A DNA stretch of 15,652 nt from an uncultured Lachnospiraceae bacterium (GTDB taxonomy: Bacteria; Bacillota_A; Clostridia; Lachnospirales; Lachnospiraceae): contig CAJTOU010000067.1 of NCBI GenBank assembly GCA_910577835.1, positions 1 to 15,652 of the forward strand, in the 5' to 3' direction. The position numbers and the translations under genes are program-made. Within the stretch, counting starts at the first letter, position 1. Each line of letters opens with the position of its first letter. Below are positions 1 to 7,920 of the stretch, in pieces. The notes beneath the pieces were generated by a model, which was given only the letters and a program-made list of their open reading frames with translations, was not told the origin of the DNA and did no database searches.

Positions 1-280
1 CCTTGGAATACATTAAGCTTCCTGTCTGTTCGCCTAATTTAGTATTATTTTCAACATTCTCGGACAATGATGATAATAATGATGAACTGGCAATCAAATC
101 TCCTGTATATTCAACCGCTTCCTCTATATTTTGCGGTTGTGCTTCTGCTGAAATACTTTTCTTTTCTGCCTCTTTCTTTGATTCCTGTTCTTTTCCTCCT
201 GACAGAGAAACAACAGTCACTACTCCCAAAGCTACTAATGCACTTCCGGATAATCCTGCAATCAGTTTTGTATTCCGCAT
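1..280 (-). CDS. N-terminal part of a second exported cell-wall hydrolase paralogue (runs off left edge)
   Basis: The reading frame opens at an ATG (278-280) behind a near-perfect AGGAGG ribosome site and stays open for 93 codons to the window edge. The protein begins MRNTKLIAGLSGSALVALGV, with a short basic N-terminus and one hydrophobic segment (about residues 6-27), then a charged Lys/Glu-rich linker. It is clearly a paralogue of the complete M23 peptidase immediately upstream: the first 11 residues are identical, 32 bases at the start are identical, and the later segments (EYTGDL.ASSSLLSSL.EN and EQTGSL) align closely. The C-terminal SH3 and peptidase domains expected from that relationship lie outside the window, so the enzymatic call is inferred only from the paralogue. 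It probably acts outside the membrane. No clear promoter is visible in the 140 bases before it, so it may be read from the upstream gene. Confidence 0.8.
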   Translation of the reverse strand, partial: MRNTKLIAGLSGSALVALGVVTVVSLSGGKEQESKKEAEKKSISAEAQPQNIEEAVEYTGDLIASSSLLSSLSENVENNTKLGEQTGSLMYSK

Positions 281-420
281 ATTTCCTCCTTCTCATATAG
301 TCAACCAAATATTGATTACTATCGCTCATATGTTTATAAACTACTATTTAATCATTATCAGTAAATTTCATGATATAATGGTCATCAAACGAAGCATAGT
401 GTAGTCTGATGACTCATTCA
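281..420. other. Spacer between the two M23 paralogues
   Basis: This 140-base AT-rich spacer carries the ribosome site of the left gene. It also holds a perfect 7-bp inverted repeat (GTCATCA at 381-387, TGATGAC at 407-413, 19-nt loop) just after the stop codon of the upstream M23 gene. No T-run follows it in the direction of transcription, so it does not look like a standard terminator. I see no convincing promoter on the minus strand here. Confidence 0.4.
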
Positions 421-1677
421 TTATGGTGAAACATAATCCAATGGATTTACATAAATCTCATCCACACATATGCTGAGATGAAGATGAGCACCGGTTGACC
501 TTCCAGTACTTCCTACCAGTCCGATAACCTGTCCGGCTTCCACATAATCCCCTGTTTGTGCGATTCTTGATGACATATGCATATAAATAGAATAGACTCC
601 ATTTCCGTGGTCGATTCCAATCCAGTTTCCGGCACTGCTGCTGTAAGAAGACCATGCCACCCATCCGTTTGATACAGCCATAATCGAAGTACCTGAAGGT
701 GCCGGTATATCTATGCCATTGTGAAATTCCGTCGACCTTCCTCCAAACGGGTTACTCCGTGTACTGAAAGAAGATGAGATACTGCTGTAACCTGACAAAG
801 GCCAGAAATAACTTCCGCTTCCATTATCTGTGTCTCCTCTTTCGCCTGAACTGGAAATCTTTTCGGCAGTTGGAAGAGTACTGAGATTAAGCACATACTC
901 CGCTTTCACATATCCCTCTTGACCATTAATACTAATATGATACCAGTCCTCTGCTTCCCCCAGTATATCAAGGATATCTCCGGTATTTACCTTTGTGACA
1001 ACAGGACTGTCTGTTGTCGCCTCACTTCGAATATTTAAGTTATCTGCATTTACCTGCAACACATTACTGGTAAGTTTCATTGCTTCTGCATTTGCTTCAT
1101 ATCCACTGAGAATATACTGTTTATCCACGTATCCTTCTACTTCGCCAGAACGAATCTGATACCAGCCATCCTGCTCTCCCAGTATTTCACAGGCAGAACC
1201 ACCCGGCATTTTTCCAATAATTTCCTTATCTGTTCCAATTCCATCTCTTACATTTAAATAGGTAGTTACCTTTGATACACCAAGATTTGTATATCCTTCC
1301 AAAACAGAACCTTTTGGAACAAATTTCAGCGCCATATCCAGTGCGTCAATCGATGCACTGCCAGTTGCCTCATCTGCAAGTGCAATATAGGTTCCATAGC
1401 CCTCAATTACTTCTGACATACCTGCCTTTGAACAGATTAATGCTCCTGTCTGCTCATCCAGACCGGGATTATTCTCAAGATTTTCATATAATGATGACAG
1501 CAGAGAAGAACTTGCAAATAAATTTCCTGTATATTCTGCTTCTTCTGATTCTGTCCGATAATTTTCTGTATTTTGTTCTGATTTCTGCTTTCCGACACCC
1601 TGAAGTGCAACAGCCGTCACTCCCATAGCTGTCAGTGCAGCCGCTGATAATCCTGCAATCAGTTTTGTATTCCGCAT
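421..1677 (-). CDS. Exported peptidoglycan hydrolase: two SH3 domains plus M23 metallopeptidase
   Basis: This 418-aa protein has a short basic N-terminus and a hydrophobic stretch (about residues 6-27) that acts as a signal or N-terminal anchor; no clean cleavage site is visible. Two bacterial SH3 repeats follow (about 136-192 and 206-265), each with the LN.R or LNIRS start and the WY.I/GYV core. The C-terminal LytM/M23 domain spans about 300-416. Its zinc ligands are visible as H319 and D323 (HNGID) and the HLH pair H398/H400, with H367 in YMHMSS as the further catalytic-site His. The family cleaves peptide cross-links in peptidoglycan, and the SH3 repeats usually bind the wall. It has its own promoter at 1831-1858 and is followed by a tandem paralogue. 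The ATG at 1677 has only a modest AAGGGAAA ribosome site. A role in wall remodelling or cell separation is inferred. Confidence 0.9.
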   Translation of the reverse strand: MRNTKLIAGLSAAALTAMGVTAVALQGVGKQKSEQNTENYRTESEEAEYTGNLFASSSLLSSLYENLENNPGLDEQTGALICSKAGMSEVIEGYGTYIALADEATGSASIDALDMALKFVPKGSVLEGYTNLGVSKVTTYLNVRDGIGTDKEIIGKMPGGSACEILGEQDGWYQIRSGEVEGYVDKQYILSGYEANAEAMKLTSNVLQVNADNLNIRSEATTDSPVVTKVNTGDILDILGEAEDWYHISINGQEGYVKAEYVLNLSTLPTAEKISSSGERGDTDNGSGSYFWPLSGYSSISSSFSTRSNPFGGRSTEFHNGIDIPAPSGTSIMAVSNGWVAWSSYSSSAGNWIGIDHGNGVYSIYMHMSSRIAQTGDYVEAGQVIGLVGSTGRSTGAHLHLSICVDEIYVNPLDYVSP

Positions 1678-1711
1678 ACTTTTTCCCTTTACTTATAAAT
1701 CTGTAAATTAT

Positions 1712-1760
1712 GCAATCAACGTTATCATGTAATCAGTCAAAAAATCATTGTGTTGATTGC
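1712..1760 (-). promoter_or_regulatory. Inverted repeat in the leader of the M23 gene
   Basis: A perfect 9-bp inverted repeat (GCAATCAAC at 1712-1720, GTTGATTGC at 1752-1760) encloses 31 bases. It lies within the roughly 147-nt transcribed leader between the M23 promoter and its start codon. It could form an RNA stem or be a protein-binding operator. I do not recognise it as a known riboswitch. Confidence 0.4.
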
Positions 1761-1830
1761 CCGATTAATTTTTTCAATAACCAACATTTTGTGTTCCATA
1801 ATAACATAATAAAATTAAAACGACAAAAAA

Positions 1831-1858
1831 ATTATAACACATTATCCTTATATGTCAA
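1831..1858 (-). promoter_or_regulatory. Sigma-A type promoter for the M23 hydrolase gene
   Basis: On the minus strand a consensus -35 TTGACA (1853-1858) and a consensus -10 TATAAT (1831-1836) are separated by 16 bases. The predicted start site near 1824 gives a leader of about 147 nt before the ATG at 1677. Both hexamers match fully, so this is a strong housekeeping promoter. It separates the M23 genes from the ribF operon even though no GC-rich terminator is visible after ribF. Confidence 0.85.
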
Positions 1859-1907
1859 GCCTGTAAAAAAATTCGTCAGAACAATCATAAAAAAATTTGT
1901 ACTTTTT

Positions 1908-2828
1908 TTAATACCTCATTTCCTTTTTTGCACATATAATATCTTTCTTTATCTGTTCTTGCAGCTCATATATTGATTCAAATTTTTTCTCTTCCCGTAA
2001 AAATTTTAATAAACGAACTGTAACCTCCTGCCCGTAAAGATTTCCTGAATAGTCAAAAATATTTGTCTCTATTCCTATTCTCTCACCGCCCACAGTCGGT
2101 TTTATACCGAGATTTGTCACTCCTACCCTGTTTTTTTCCGAAATCACACATTCTGAAATATATACCCCATTGGGAGGAAGAATCTTGTCATCTGGCGGTT
2201 GAATATTGATAGTAGGAAAGCAAAGAGTTCTTCCAAGCTCTCTGCCGTGCTCAACGATTCCTGTTACAGAATATTCATGTCCAAGCATTTTATTTGCCAG
2301 CTCTATATTTCCTTTTAATATCTCTGTACGAATACGTGTACTGCTGATTTCTTTTTTTTCAATTGTGACATAATCAACGATTTTTGTCTCAAATCCAAAT
2401 TTTATGCCGATATTGCTGAGAAAATCTGTTGTTCCCTGCCTGTCTCTGCCAAATCGGAAGTTTTTTCCACATACCACCTTTACTGCACCTAACTTTTCCG
2501 ATAAATATTCCTTTACAAAATCCTGGGCTGATATATTTAAAAATTTTTTATCAAGCTTAATATTAATCAGATAATCAATTCCGCTGTGCTCAAAATATTC
2601 CCGTTTTTCTCTGTCTGTCATAATATATTTTAATTTTTTATCAGAAAGCACAGCTTCGGGGGAAATTGAAAAAGTAATAATAACCGTTTTTATCTCTTTA
2701 TCCCTGTTTTTTTCCTTTTTCAGTTCTTCAAGAATCGCCTGATGCCCCAGATGAACCCCGTCAAACTTCCCCAAAGCCACCACTGACTTTTTGATGCTGC
2801 AATTATCAATATTATCCATCAATATCAT
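1908..2828 (-). CDS. ribF: Bifunctional riboflavin kinase / FAD synthetase
   Basis: This 306-aa protein makes FMN from riboflavin and then FAD from FMN, using ATP, in the cytoplasm. The N-terminal adenylyltransferase half carries the nucleotide-binding motif GKFDGVHLGHQ (residues 20-30) and ISSTRIR (161-167). The C-terminal flavokinase half has GRELGRTLCFPTIN (195-208), GVYISE, VTNLGIKPT and a final YG.E.TVRLLKFLR segment. Length is normal for the family. Cys203 stands where the motif usually has Gly (GR.LGFPTAN), and PTIN replaces PTAN; both look tolerable. It starts 11 bases after truB, so it is probably the last gene of the infB operon. In many Firmicutes rpsO follows, but it is absent here. 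A start at the fourth codon (ATG at 2819) is also possible. Confidence 0.95.
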   Translation of the reverse strand: MILMDNIDNCSIKKSVVALGKFDGVHLGHQAILEELKKEKNRDKEIKTVIITFSISPEAVLSDKKLKYIMTDREKREYFEHSGIDYLINIKLDKKFLNISAQDFVKEYLSEKLGAVKVVCGKNFRFGRDRQGTTDFLSNIGIKFGFETKIVDYVTIEKKEISSTRIRTEILKGNIELANKMLGHEYSVTGIVEHGRELGRTLCFPTINIQPPDDKILPPNGVYISECVISEKNRVGVTNLGIKPTVGGERIGIETNIFDYSGNLYGQEVTVRLLKFLREEKKFESIYELQEQIKKDIICAKKEMRY

Positions 2829-2839
2829 GATTTTTGTCC

Positions 2840-3829
2840 TTACAAATAAAACATTTTATATGGTTTTAATATTTTTCTTTCTCTGTCGCCAATATAGACA
2901 GCACGAAACTGTTTTCCGCTGTCATATATCCGAAACCATTCACCTTCTTCATACTCAAAATTTTCCTGTAATATTCTATTCCATTTTGTTCTATTCCATT
3001 TTGCTGTTTCCTGTTCTAGCATATCTATACTTAAAGGATTTCCATTCTGAAGAATTTTATCAAAATTCTCTCTGACAGAAATGCTCCTGTAATCCTCAAA
3101 CATTTTTTCTATCGGAATAATATATCTGTCAATTGTTCCGCTTTTTACTGCTTCCTCTATGCTGCACAGCTTTATGGCTGATTCCAGTGAAAAAGGCCCG
3201 GACCGCTGCCGCTCAAGTTCCTCCATACAGCCATAGACAGAAAGCTTATCCCCGATATCCTTGCACAGAGTACGGATATAAGTTCCCTTGGAGCATTCCA
3301 CCAAAATTTTTACTCTTGGAAAATCAATCTCCTGAATCTGAATGGAGTATATCTGTACCCGCCTTGTTTTCCTTTCTACCTCTTTTCCCTCTCTGGCTAT
3401 TTCATATAATTTTCTGCCCTGAATTTTAATTGCGCTGTACATAGGAGGAAGCTGCTCATATTCCCCCGCAAAGGAATTCACAGCTTCTCTTATCATATCG
3501 TCTGATATTCTTAAACGCATATCAGACATATCTTCAATTTTATGTAAAATCTTTCCTGAAATATCCTGTGTGTTTGTATCCATGCCCAGCCTCAAAACTG
3601 CCTGATAAACCTTGCTGCGGTCCGTAATCATATCACACAGCTTTGTTCCGCTTCCCAGACAGACAGGCAGAACACCAGTGGCATCCGGGTCCAGTGTTCC
3701 CGTATGTCCTATTTTTCTCTGTTTTAAAATACCCCTTAATTTTGCCACTACGTCATGGGAAGTAAATCCTTTTTCTTTGTATATATTTAAAATACCATTA
3801 TATGTTATAGTGCCGTTATTCATCTTCAT
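2840..3829 (-). CDS. truB: tRNA pseudouridine(55) synthase TruB
   Basis: TruB converts U55 in the T-loop of tRNAs to pseudouridine. The 329-aa product shows the family signature GHTGTLDPDATGVLPV (residues 41-56), with D47 as the catalytic aspartate, then the SAIK.QGRK.YE.AREG.EVE segment and the C.KGTYIRTLC.D motif. The C-terminal region is longer than usual and contains an in-frame 15-bp tandem duplication (KWNRTKWNR), before a PUA-like end. The start overlaps the last 14 bases of nrnA. An AAAGGTG ribosome site lies inside nrnA; spacing suits the second ATG (3823) slightly better than the first. Overlap and spacing place it in the infB operon. Confidence 0.95.
   Translation of the reverse strand: MKMNNGTITYNGILNIYKEKGFTSHDVVAKLRGILKQRKIGHTGTLDPDATGVLPVCLGSGTKLCDMITDRSKVYQAVLRLGMDTNTQDISGKILHKIEDMSDMRLRISDDMIREAVNSFAGEYEQLPPMYSAIKIQGRKLYEIAREGKEVERKTRRVQIYSIQIQEIDFPRVKILVECSKGTYIRTLCKDIGDKLSVYGCMEELERQRSGPFSLESAIKLCSIEEAVKSGTIDRYIIPIEKMFEDYRSISVRENFDKILQNGNPLSIDMLEQETAKWNRTKWNRILQENFEYEEGEWFRIYDSGKQFRAVYIGDRERKILKPYKMFYL
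2974..3003 (-). repeat. Exact 15-bp tandem duplication inside truB
   Basis: TTCTATTCCATTTTG (plus strand) occurs twice back to back at 2974-2988 and 2989-3003. It is in frame and adds five residues, giving KWNRTKWNR in the C-terminal part of TruB. It looks like a slippage or duplication event that kept the frame. Confidence 0.9.
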
Positions 3830-4778
3830 CTGTCACCTTTATCTGCTTGTCAATTCTCAAAAGAATATTATTAATGGCATCATGAACATCACCTTTTATC
3901 GTACAGCCTGCCGCTCTCTTATGTCCACCACCGCCAAAATACTCTGCTACTTCATTGACATTGACGCAGGTTTTCGAGCGAAGGCTGATTTTAAATTCCA
4001 TACTGTTTATTTCATACAGAAAAATAGCACATTCCACTCCGGAGGTCAGTCTTAACTGTTCTACGATTCCGCCCATTTCCTGTGACATAACGCCATAAAA
4101 ATCCAAATCCTTTTTGGTCAGATAGGAAAGAATACACTGACCATTCAGAACAATCATACTTTCAAGCAGCGCTCTTCCCAATATCTGATTTTGAATATAA
4201 CTTTTCTCATAGAAGCCTTGGTCAATAATTTTTTGAGAATCCAGCCCACGTCCAAGAAGCTTTCCAGCTACTATCATGGTATGTTCTGTTGTACTGGAAT
4301 ACTTAAATACTCCTGTATCATGAACAATACCTGTATAAATAGCTTCAGCAGTATTTTTGGATATTTTGCAATCTTCCATCATATCATAAATCACTTCACA
4401 AGAAGAACCGATATCTGACTGCACATGATTGATGGAGGCATAGCGGGAATTTGTCATATGATGGTCAATATTTACAGTTCTTGCTGTTTTTGAAAACTCA
4501 TCACGCGCAATTCCCATACGCTCTATATCTCCTAGGTCTACCGCAATAAAAAGGTCGAATTCTGTTTCACTTACCTGAGCCTCTATTTTGTCAAATCCGG
4601 CGAGATAAGACAGCTTGGGAGATGGTTCCTCCAGATATACATGTGTCTCCACATCTTTATAATTATCTGTAATATAGTTATAGATGCCAAGAGCTGCTCC
4701 AACACAGTCTCCATCTGGTCTTACATGGCCACAAATTCCTATTTTTTTTGCATCCTTTATAATTTCTTCCAGCTTCAT
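3816..4778 (-). CDS. nrnA: DHH/DHHA1 phosphoesterase, NrnA-type nanoRNase
   Basis: The 320-aa protein has the DHH-family motifs in order: GHVRPDGDCVG (residues 17-27), VDLGD (80-84, D81), IDHHMTN (104-110), IVHDTG (151-156) and, in the C-terminal DHHA1 domain, GGGGHKRAAG (282-291). The Asp and His residues are the expected metal ligands. Relatives degrade nanoRNA (2-5 nt) to mononucleotides, and several also hydrolyse pAp or the linear dinucleotide pGpG. The gene lies 24 bases after rbfA and overlaps truB by 14 bases, the usual Clostridia arrangement. A GAGG ribosome site sits about 5 bases before the ATG. Substrate preference (nanoRNA, pAp, pGpG or c-di-AMP products) cannot be told from sequence alone. 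Confidence 0.9.
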   Translation of the reverse strand: MKLEEIIKDAKKIGICGHVRPDGDCVGAALGIYNYITDNYKDVETHVYLEEPSPKLSYLAGFDKIEAQVSETEFDLFIAVDLGDIERMGIARDEFSKTARTVNIDHHMTNSRYASINHVQSDIGSSCEVIYDMMEDCKISKNTAEAIYTGIVHDTGVFKYSSTTEHTMIVAGKLLGRGLDSQKIIDQGFYEKSYIQNQILGRALLESMIVLNGQCILSYLTKKDLDFYGVMSQEMGGIVEQLRLTSGVECAIFLYEINSMEFKISLRSKTCVNVNEVAEYFGGGGHKRAAGCTIKGDVHDAINNILLRIDKQIKVTDEDE

Positions 4779-4802
4779 ATAAACCTCAATTCTGCTGTTA
4801 TG

Positions 4803-5201
4803 CTACAGCTCGTTATTATTTGCGGAGGCAACCGATTCCTCTTTATAAAGGTCTTTTGTAACCTCTTCAATCTTTTTTGACATATTTACGCCATATTCAA
4901 TGGACTGGTCCAAAACAAAAGTAAGCTTTGGCGTATTTCTCAGATTTACCCTTTGCGCAAGCTGCTTTCTAATATACCCCTCTGCACTCTTTAAACCCTT
5001 AATTGTCTCCTGCCCCTTTTCTTCACTGCCAAGAACACTGATATATGCCTTTGCAAATTTCAGGTCCGGCGTCACCTCCACAGCAACAACACTTGTCATG
5101 CTGCTGATGCGGGGGTCCTTGATATCCTCCTGTATAATAGAGCTTAATTCACGTAAAACCTCCGAATTTACTCTTATATTTTTTACACTGTTTTTTCTCA
5201 T
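4803..5201 (-). CDS. rbfA: 30S ribosome-binding factor A
   Basis: RbfA binds the 30S subunit during late maturation of the 16S rRNA 5' end and matters for growth in the cold. The 132-aa product has the typical start (RVNSEVLRELSSII..EIKDPRI pattern, here QEDIKDPRISS), the VEVTPDLKFAKAYISVLG core strand and the LR.TP.L.F..D.S.EYG end, with a short acidic and Asn-rich tail. Length is normal. It begins 49 bases after infB with an AAGG ribosome site and ends 24 bases before nrnA, so it is part of the operon. The small gene ylxP, found between infB and rbfA in Bacillus, is missing here. Confidence 0.95.
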   Translation of the reverse strand: MRKNSVKNIRVNSEVLRELSSIIQEDIKDPRISSMTSVVAVEVTPDLKFAKAYISVLGSEEKGQETIKGLKSAEGYIRKQLAQRVNLRNTPKLTFVLDQSIEYGVNMSKKIEEVTKDLYKEESVASANNNEL

Positions 5202-5250
5202 TCTATTCCAGCCTTTCCCATAATATGAGCTGTGATTATACGGAAATCTA

Positions 5251-7920
5251 TTATCGTGGAACCTCTACCATGATATATGCTTCTGCAATATCCAGTTCAG
5301 TAAACTCTGTGAAACCTTCAAATACAAGCCCACATTCATAGCCCGCCTTTACTTCCTTTACATCATCCTTAAATCTCTTTAGTGATGCCAGCTCTCCTTC
5401 ATAAATTTGTTTTCCTTCTCTTGAAATTCTGATTTTACACCCACGTTGAAAATAGCCGTCAAGCACATAGGAACCGGCAATCATTCCAACTCCTGAAGAT
5501 TTAAAGAGCTGCCTGATTTCGGCATGACCAATTACCTTTTCTTCAAATACAGGGTCAAGCATACCTTTCATAGCGGCTTCTACATCTTCAATAGCCTGAT
5601 ATATTACTTTATACAATCGCAAATCTACATTTTCATGCTCTGCTGTTTCCTTTGCAGTATTATCTGGCCGTACATTAAATCCTATAATAATAGCATTTGA
5701 TGCTGAGGCAAGTGTAACGTCAGATTCGTTTATAGTTCCTACACCGCCATGAATCACCTTTACAACTACTTCATCATTCGAAAGCTTTACAAGACTCTGC
5801 TTTACAGCCTCCACGGAACCCTGTACATCGGCCTTGACGATAATATTCAGCTCCTTCAGATTTCCTGCCTGAATCTGATTAAATACATCATCCAACGTCA
5901 TCTTCGCCTTCGCTTTTGTTCCCTCTAAAAGCTTTTCTCTGCCTTCCTTAATAAAGGTTTCTGCAATACTTCTTGCCTCTTTCTCGTTTTTGGTTGCCAT
6001 TAATACCTCTCCGGCATTTGGAACACTGTTCAATCCCAGTATTTCCACAGGGGTAGAAGGACCTGCTTCCTTAATTTTTCCTCCATTATCGTCAACCATA
6101 GCCCTCACACGTCCATAAGCGGAGCCAATTGCCACTGCATCACCTGATTTTAGAATTCCCTTTTGAATCAGAACTGTGGCGACCGGACCTCTGCCCTTGT
6201 CAAGCTTTGCCTCGATTACTACTCCTCTTGCTTTTCTGTTCGGATTTGCTTTCAATTCATTTATTTCCGCAGTCAGAAGTACCATTTCAAGAAGTTGGTC
6301 CAATCCCTCTCTGGTGTGGGCTGAAACCGGTACAAATACAGTCTCGCCGCCCCAGTCCTCTGCAAGAAGCTCATATTCTGCAAGCTCCTGTTTTACCTTT
6401 TCCACATTTGCACTGGGCTTATCTATTTTATTTACTGCCACGATAATACTGATTCCTGCTGCCTTCGCATGACTGATGGCTTCCACAGTCTGCGGCATTA
6501 CTCCGTCGTCTGCTGCTACCACAAGTATGGCGATATCCGTAGCCTGTGCACCACGCATACGCATTGCAGTAAATGCTTCATGTCCCGGAGTATCCAAAAA
6601 AGTAATTTTTTCTCCGTTATAATTTACAACATAGGCTCCGATATGCTGTGTAATACCGCCGGCTTCTCCCGAAATAACATTTGTTTTTCTGATTGCGTCC
6701 AATAGAGAGGTTTTTCCATGGTCTACATGCCCCATAACACATACTACTGGAGGACGTTTTATCATTGTAGATTCGTCTTCTTCCTCTTCTTTCAGAAGCT
6801 CTTCGATAACATCTATCTTTTCCTCCTGTTCTGCAATAATATCAAACTCAAGAGCGATACTTTCTGCCGTTTCAAAATCAACTTCCTGATTTACATTCAG
6901 CATCATTCCCTGCATAAACAGCTTTTTAATTAATGCCGAAGACTGCATTTTCATTTTATCGGCAAGTTCTCCAATAGTGATAACCTCTGGAATGGTAATT
7001 ACCTTGATTTCCTCTTCTTTCTTTACTGGCTGAGGAGCCGGAGCCGGTTTATTTCCTTTATTTGCAGGTTTTCCAGCAGTATTTTTTGTATTTTTTCCAA
7101 CCGTTCTATTGTTGTTTTTATTGTTGCCTTTGACATTACTATTATTAGAGGTATTGTTATTAGCGGTATTGTTATTAGCAGTATTATTACTATTATTTCC
7201 AGTATTGTTATTAGCATTATTACTGCTGTTATTGACTGGCTTATTATTTTTAGTGTTATTTTTGTTATTCTTTCCTCCATTATTCTTTACTGTGCTGTTT
7301 TGAGGATTAAATACTTTGGTAATATGTTTATCACCCTCATTTTTTTGAAATTTTCCATTGGAAGAAGAATTTCCCGACTCATGTTCGGTTTTACGATTGT
7401 TTCTTTTCTTATGTCTGCCTCCAGAAGAATTTTCAGCTCCTTTATTATTTTCATTTCCCCCATTTCTTTCGGTAGTTTTATTTTCCGTATTCCCATTAAT
7501 TTCCCTATTTGTAGTTTCCCTATTTGCAGTTTCCCTATTTTTATTTTCCTTATTTTTATTACCTGTTTCTGCATTTCTATTTTGTGTACTTTTTATTTCC
7601 TTATTTTCCATATTTCTACTATCCGTGTTTTTATTTTCCATATTTTTATTTAATTCTGTATTTTTATTTTTTTCCGCAGTCTTATTACCTTCCTTTTTCC
7701 TGTTATGATTGCGGCGGTTTTTTGGAGATTCCTCTTTTTCCTGCTTTTTCTCCGGTTTGTTCCCACCTTTCTCTGTATGGGATTTTTCCAGAACCAGATT
7801 CATTTCGTCCTCCGAAATAGAACTCATAGTTTTCTTTCCTTCTATTCCATTAGCCGCCAGAATTGCTATTACTTCTTTACTATCTTTACTTATTTTTTTT
7901 GCAAATTCATGTATTCTCAT
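5251..7920 (-). CDS. infB: Translation initiation factor IF-2 with an extended Asn-rich linker
   Basis: IF-2 is the GTPase that brings initiator tRNA to the 30S subunit and promotes subunit joining. In the 889-aa product the first IF2_N domain is at residues 1-50 and a second one at about 308-365. The GTPase motifs are G1 GHVDHGKT (397-404), GGITQHIGAY (421-430), DTPGHE (443-448) and NKID (497-500). The C-terminal IF2 domains follow, ending in EAYIMVEVPR. Between the two IF2_N domains, residues about 50-300 are a low-complexity Asn/Lys/Glu/Thr linker with runs such as NNN and repeats of NRET. That makes the linker unusually long. The start overlaps the stop of ylxQ in an ATGA junction, so translational coupling is likely. 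Confidence 0.97.
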   Translation of the reverse strand: MRIHEFAKKISKDSKEVIAILAANGIEGKKTMSSISEDEMNLVLEKSHTEKGGNKPEKKQEKEESPKNRRNHNRKKEGNKTAEKNKNTELNKNMENKNTDSRNMENKEIKSTQNRNAETGNKNKENKNRETANRETTNREINGNTENKTTERNGGNENNKGAENSSGGRHKKRNNRKTEHESGNSSSNGKFQKNEGDKHITKVFNPQNSTVKNNGGKNNKNNTKNNKPVNNSSNNANNNTGNNSNNTANNNTANNNTSNNSNVKGNNKNNNRTVGKNTKNTAGKPANKGNKPAPAPQPVKKEEEIKVITIPEVITIGELADKMKMQSSALIKKLFMQGMMLNVNQEVDFETAESIALEFDIIAEQEEKIDVIEELLKEEEEDESTMIKRPPVVCVMGHVDHGKTSLLDAIRKTNVISGEAGGITQHIGAYVVNYNGEKITFLDTPGHEAFTAMRMRGAQATDIAILVVAADDGVMPQTVEAISHAKAAGISIIVAVNKIDKPSANVEKVKQELAEYELLAEDWGGETVFVPVSAHTREGLDQLLEMVLLTAEINELKANPNRKARGVVIEAKLDKGRGPVATVLIQKGILKSGDAVAIGSAYGRVRAMVDDNGGKIKEAGPSTPVEILGLNSVPNAGEVLMATKNEKEARSIAETFIKEGREKLLEGTKAKAKMTLDDVFNQIQAGNLKELNIIVKADVQGSVEAVKQSLVKLSNDEVVVKVIHGGVGTINESDVTLASASNAIIIGFNVRPDNTAKETAEHENVDLRLYKVIYQAIEDVEAAMKGMLDPVFEEKVIGHAEIRQLFKSSGVGMIAGSYVLDGYFQRGCKIRISREGKQIYEGELASLKRFKDDVKEVKAGYECGLVFEGFTEFTELDIAEAYIMVEVPR
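7110..7260 (-). repeat. Simple-sequence AAT-rich repeats coding the Asn-rich IF-2 linker
   Basis: Within infB this stretch consists of short imperfect repeats built on AAT/AAC codons (for example ACCGCTAATAACAAT variants), coding runs of Asn separated by Ser, Thr or Ala. A related repeat lies at about 7500-7545, where TTTCCCTATTTG-type units on the plus strand encode NRETANRETTNRE. Both look like products of slippage, kept in frame. Confidence 0.75.

Noticed and set aside
374..379. Plus-strand TATAAT between the two M23 genes
   Set aside because: No acceptable -35 hexamer lies 16-18 bases upstream, and no plus-strand gene follows.
381..413. 7-bp inverted repeat after the M23 stop as a terminator
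   Set aside because: The stem is short, the loop is 19 nt and no T-run follows on the minus strand.
1861..1907. A-run/T-run pairs after ribF as a terminator
   Set aside because: The stem would be only A-T pairs with no GC content; not a credible intrinsic terminator, so the end of the operon transcript is left open.
2829..2839. FMN riboswitch ahead of ribF
   Set aside because: The gap to truB is only 11 bases and there is no room for a riboswitch.
7110..7560. Repeats in infB as a CRISPR array
   Set aside because: Units are short, irregular, coding and in frame, with no spacers of uniform length.
7300..7708. Long overlapping plus-strand frames rich in Phe and Ile
   Set aside because: They are the complement of the Asn/Lys-rich infB linker, so low complexity alone keeps them open.
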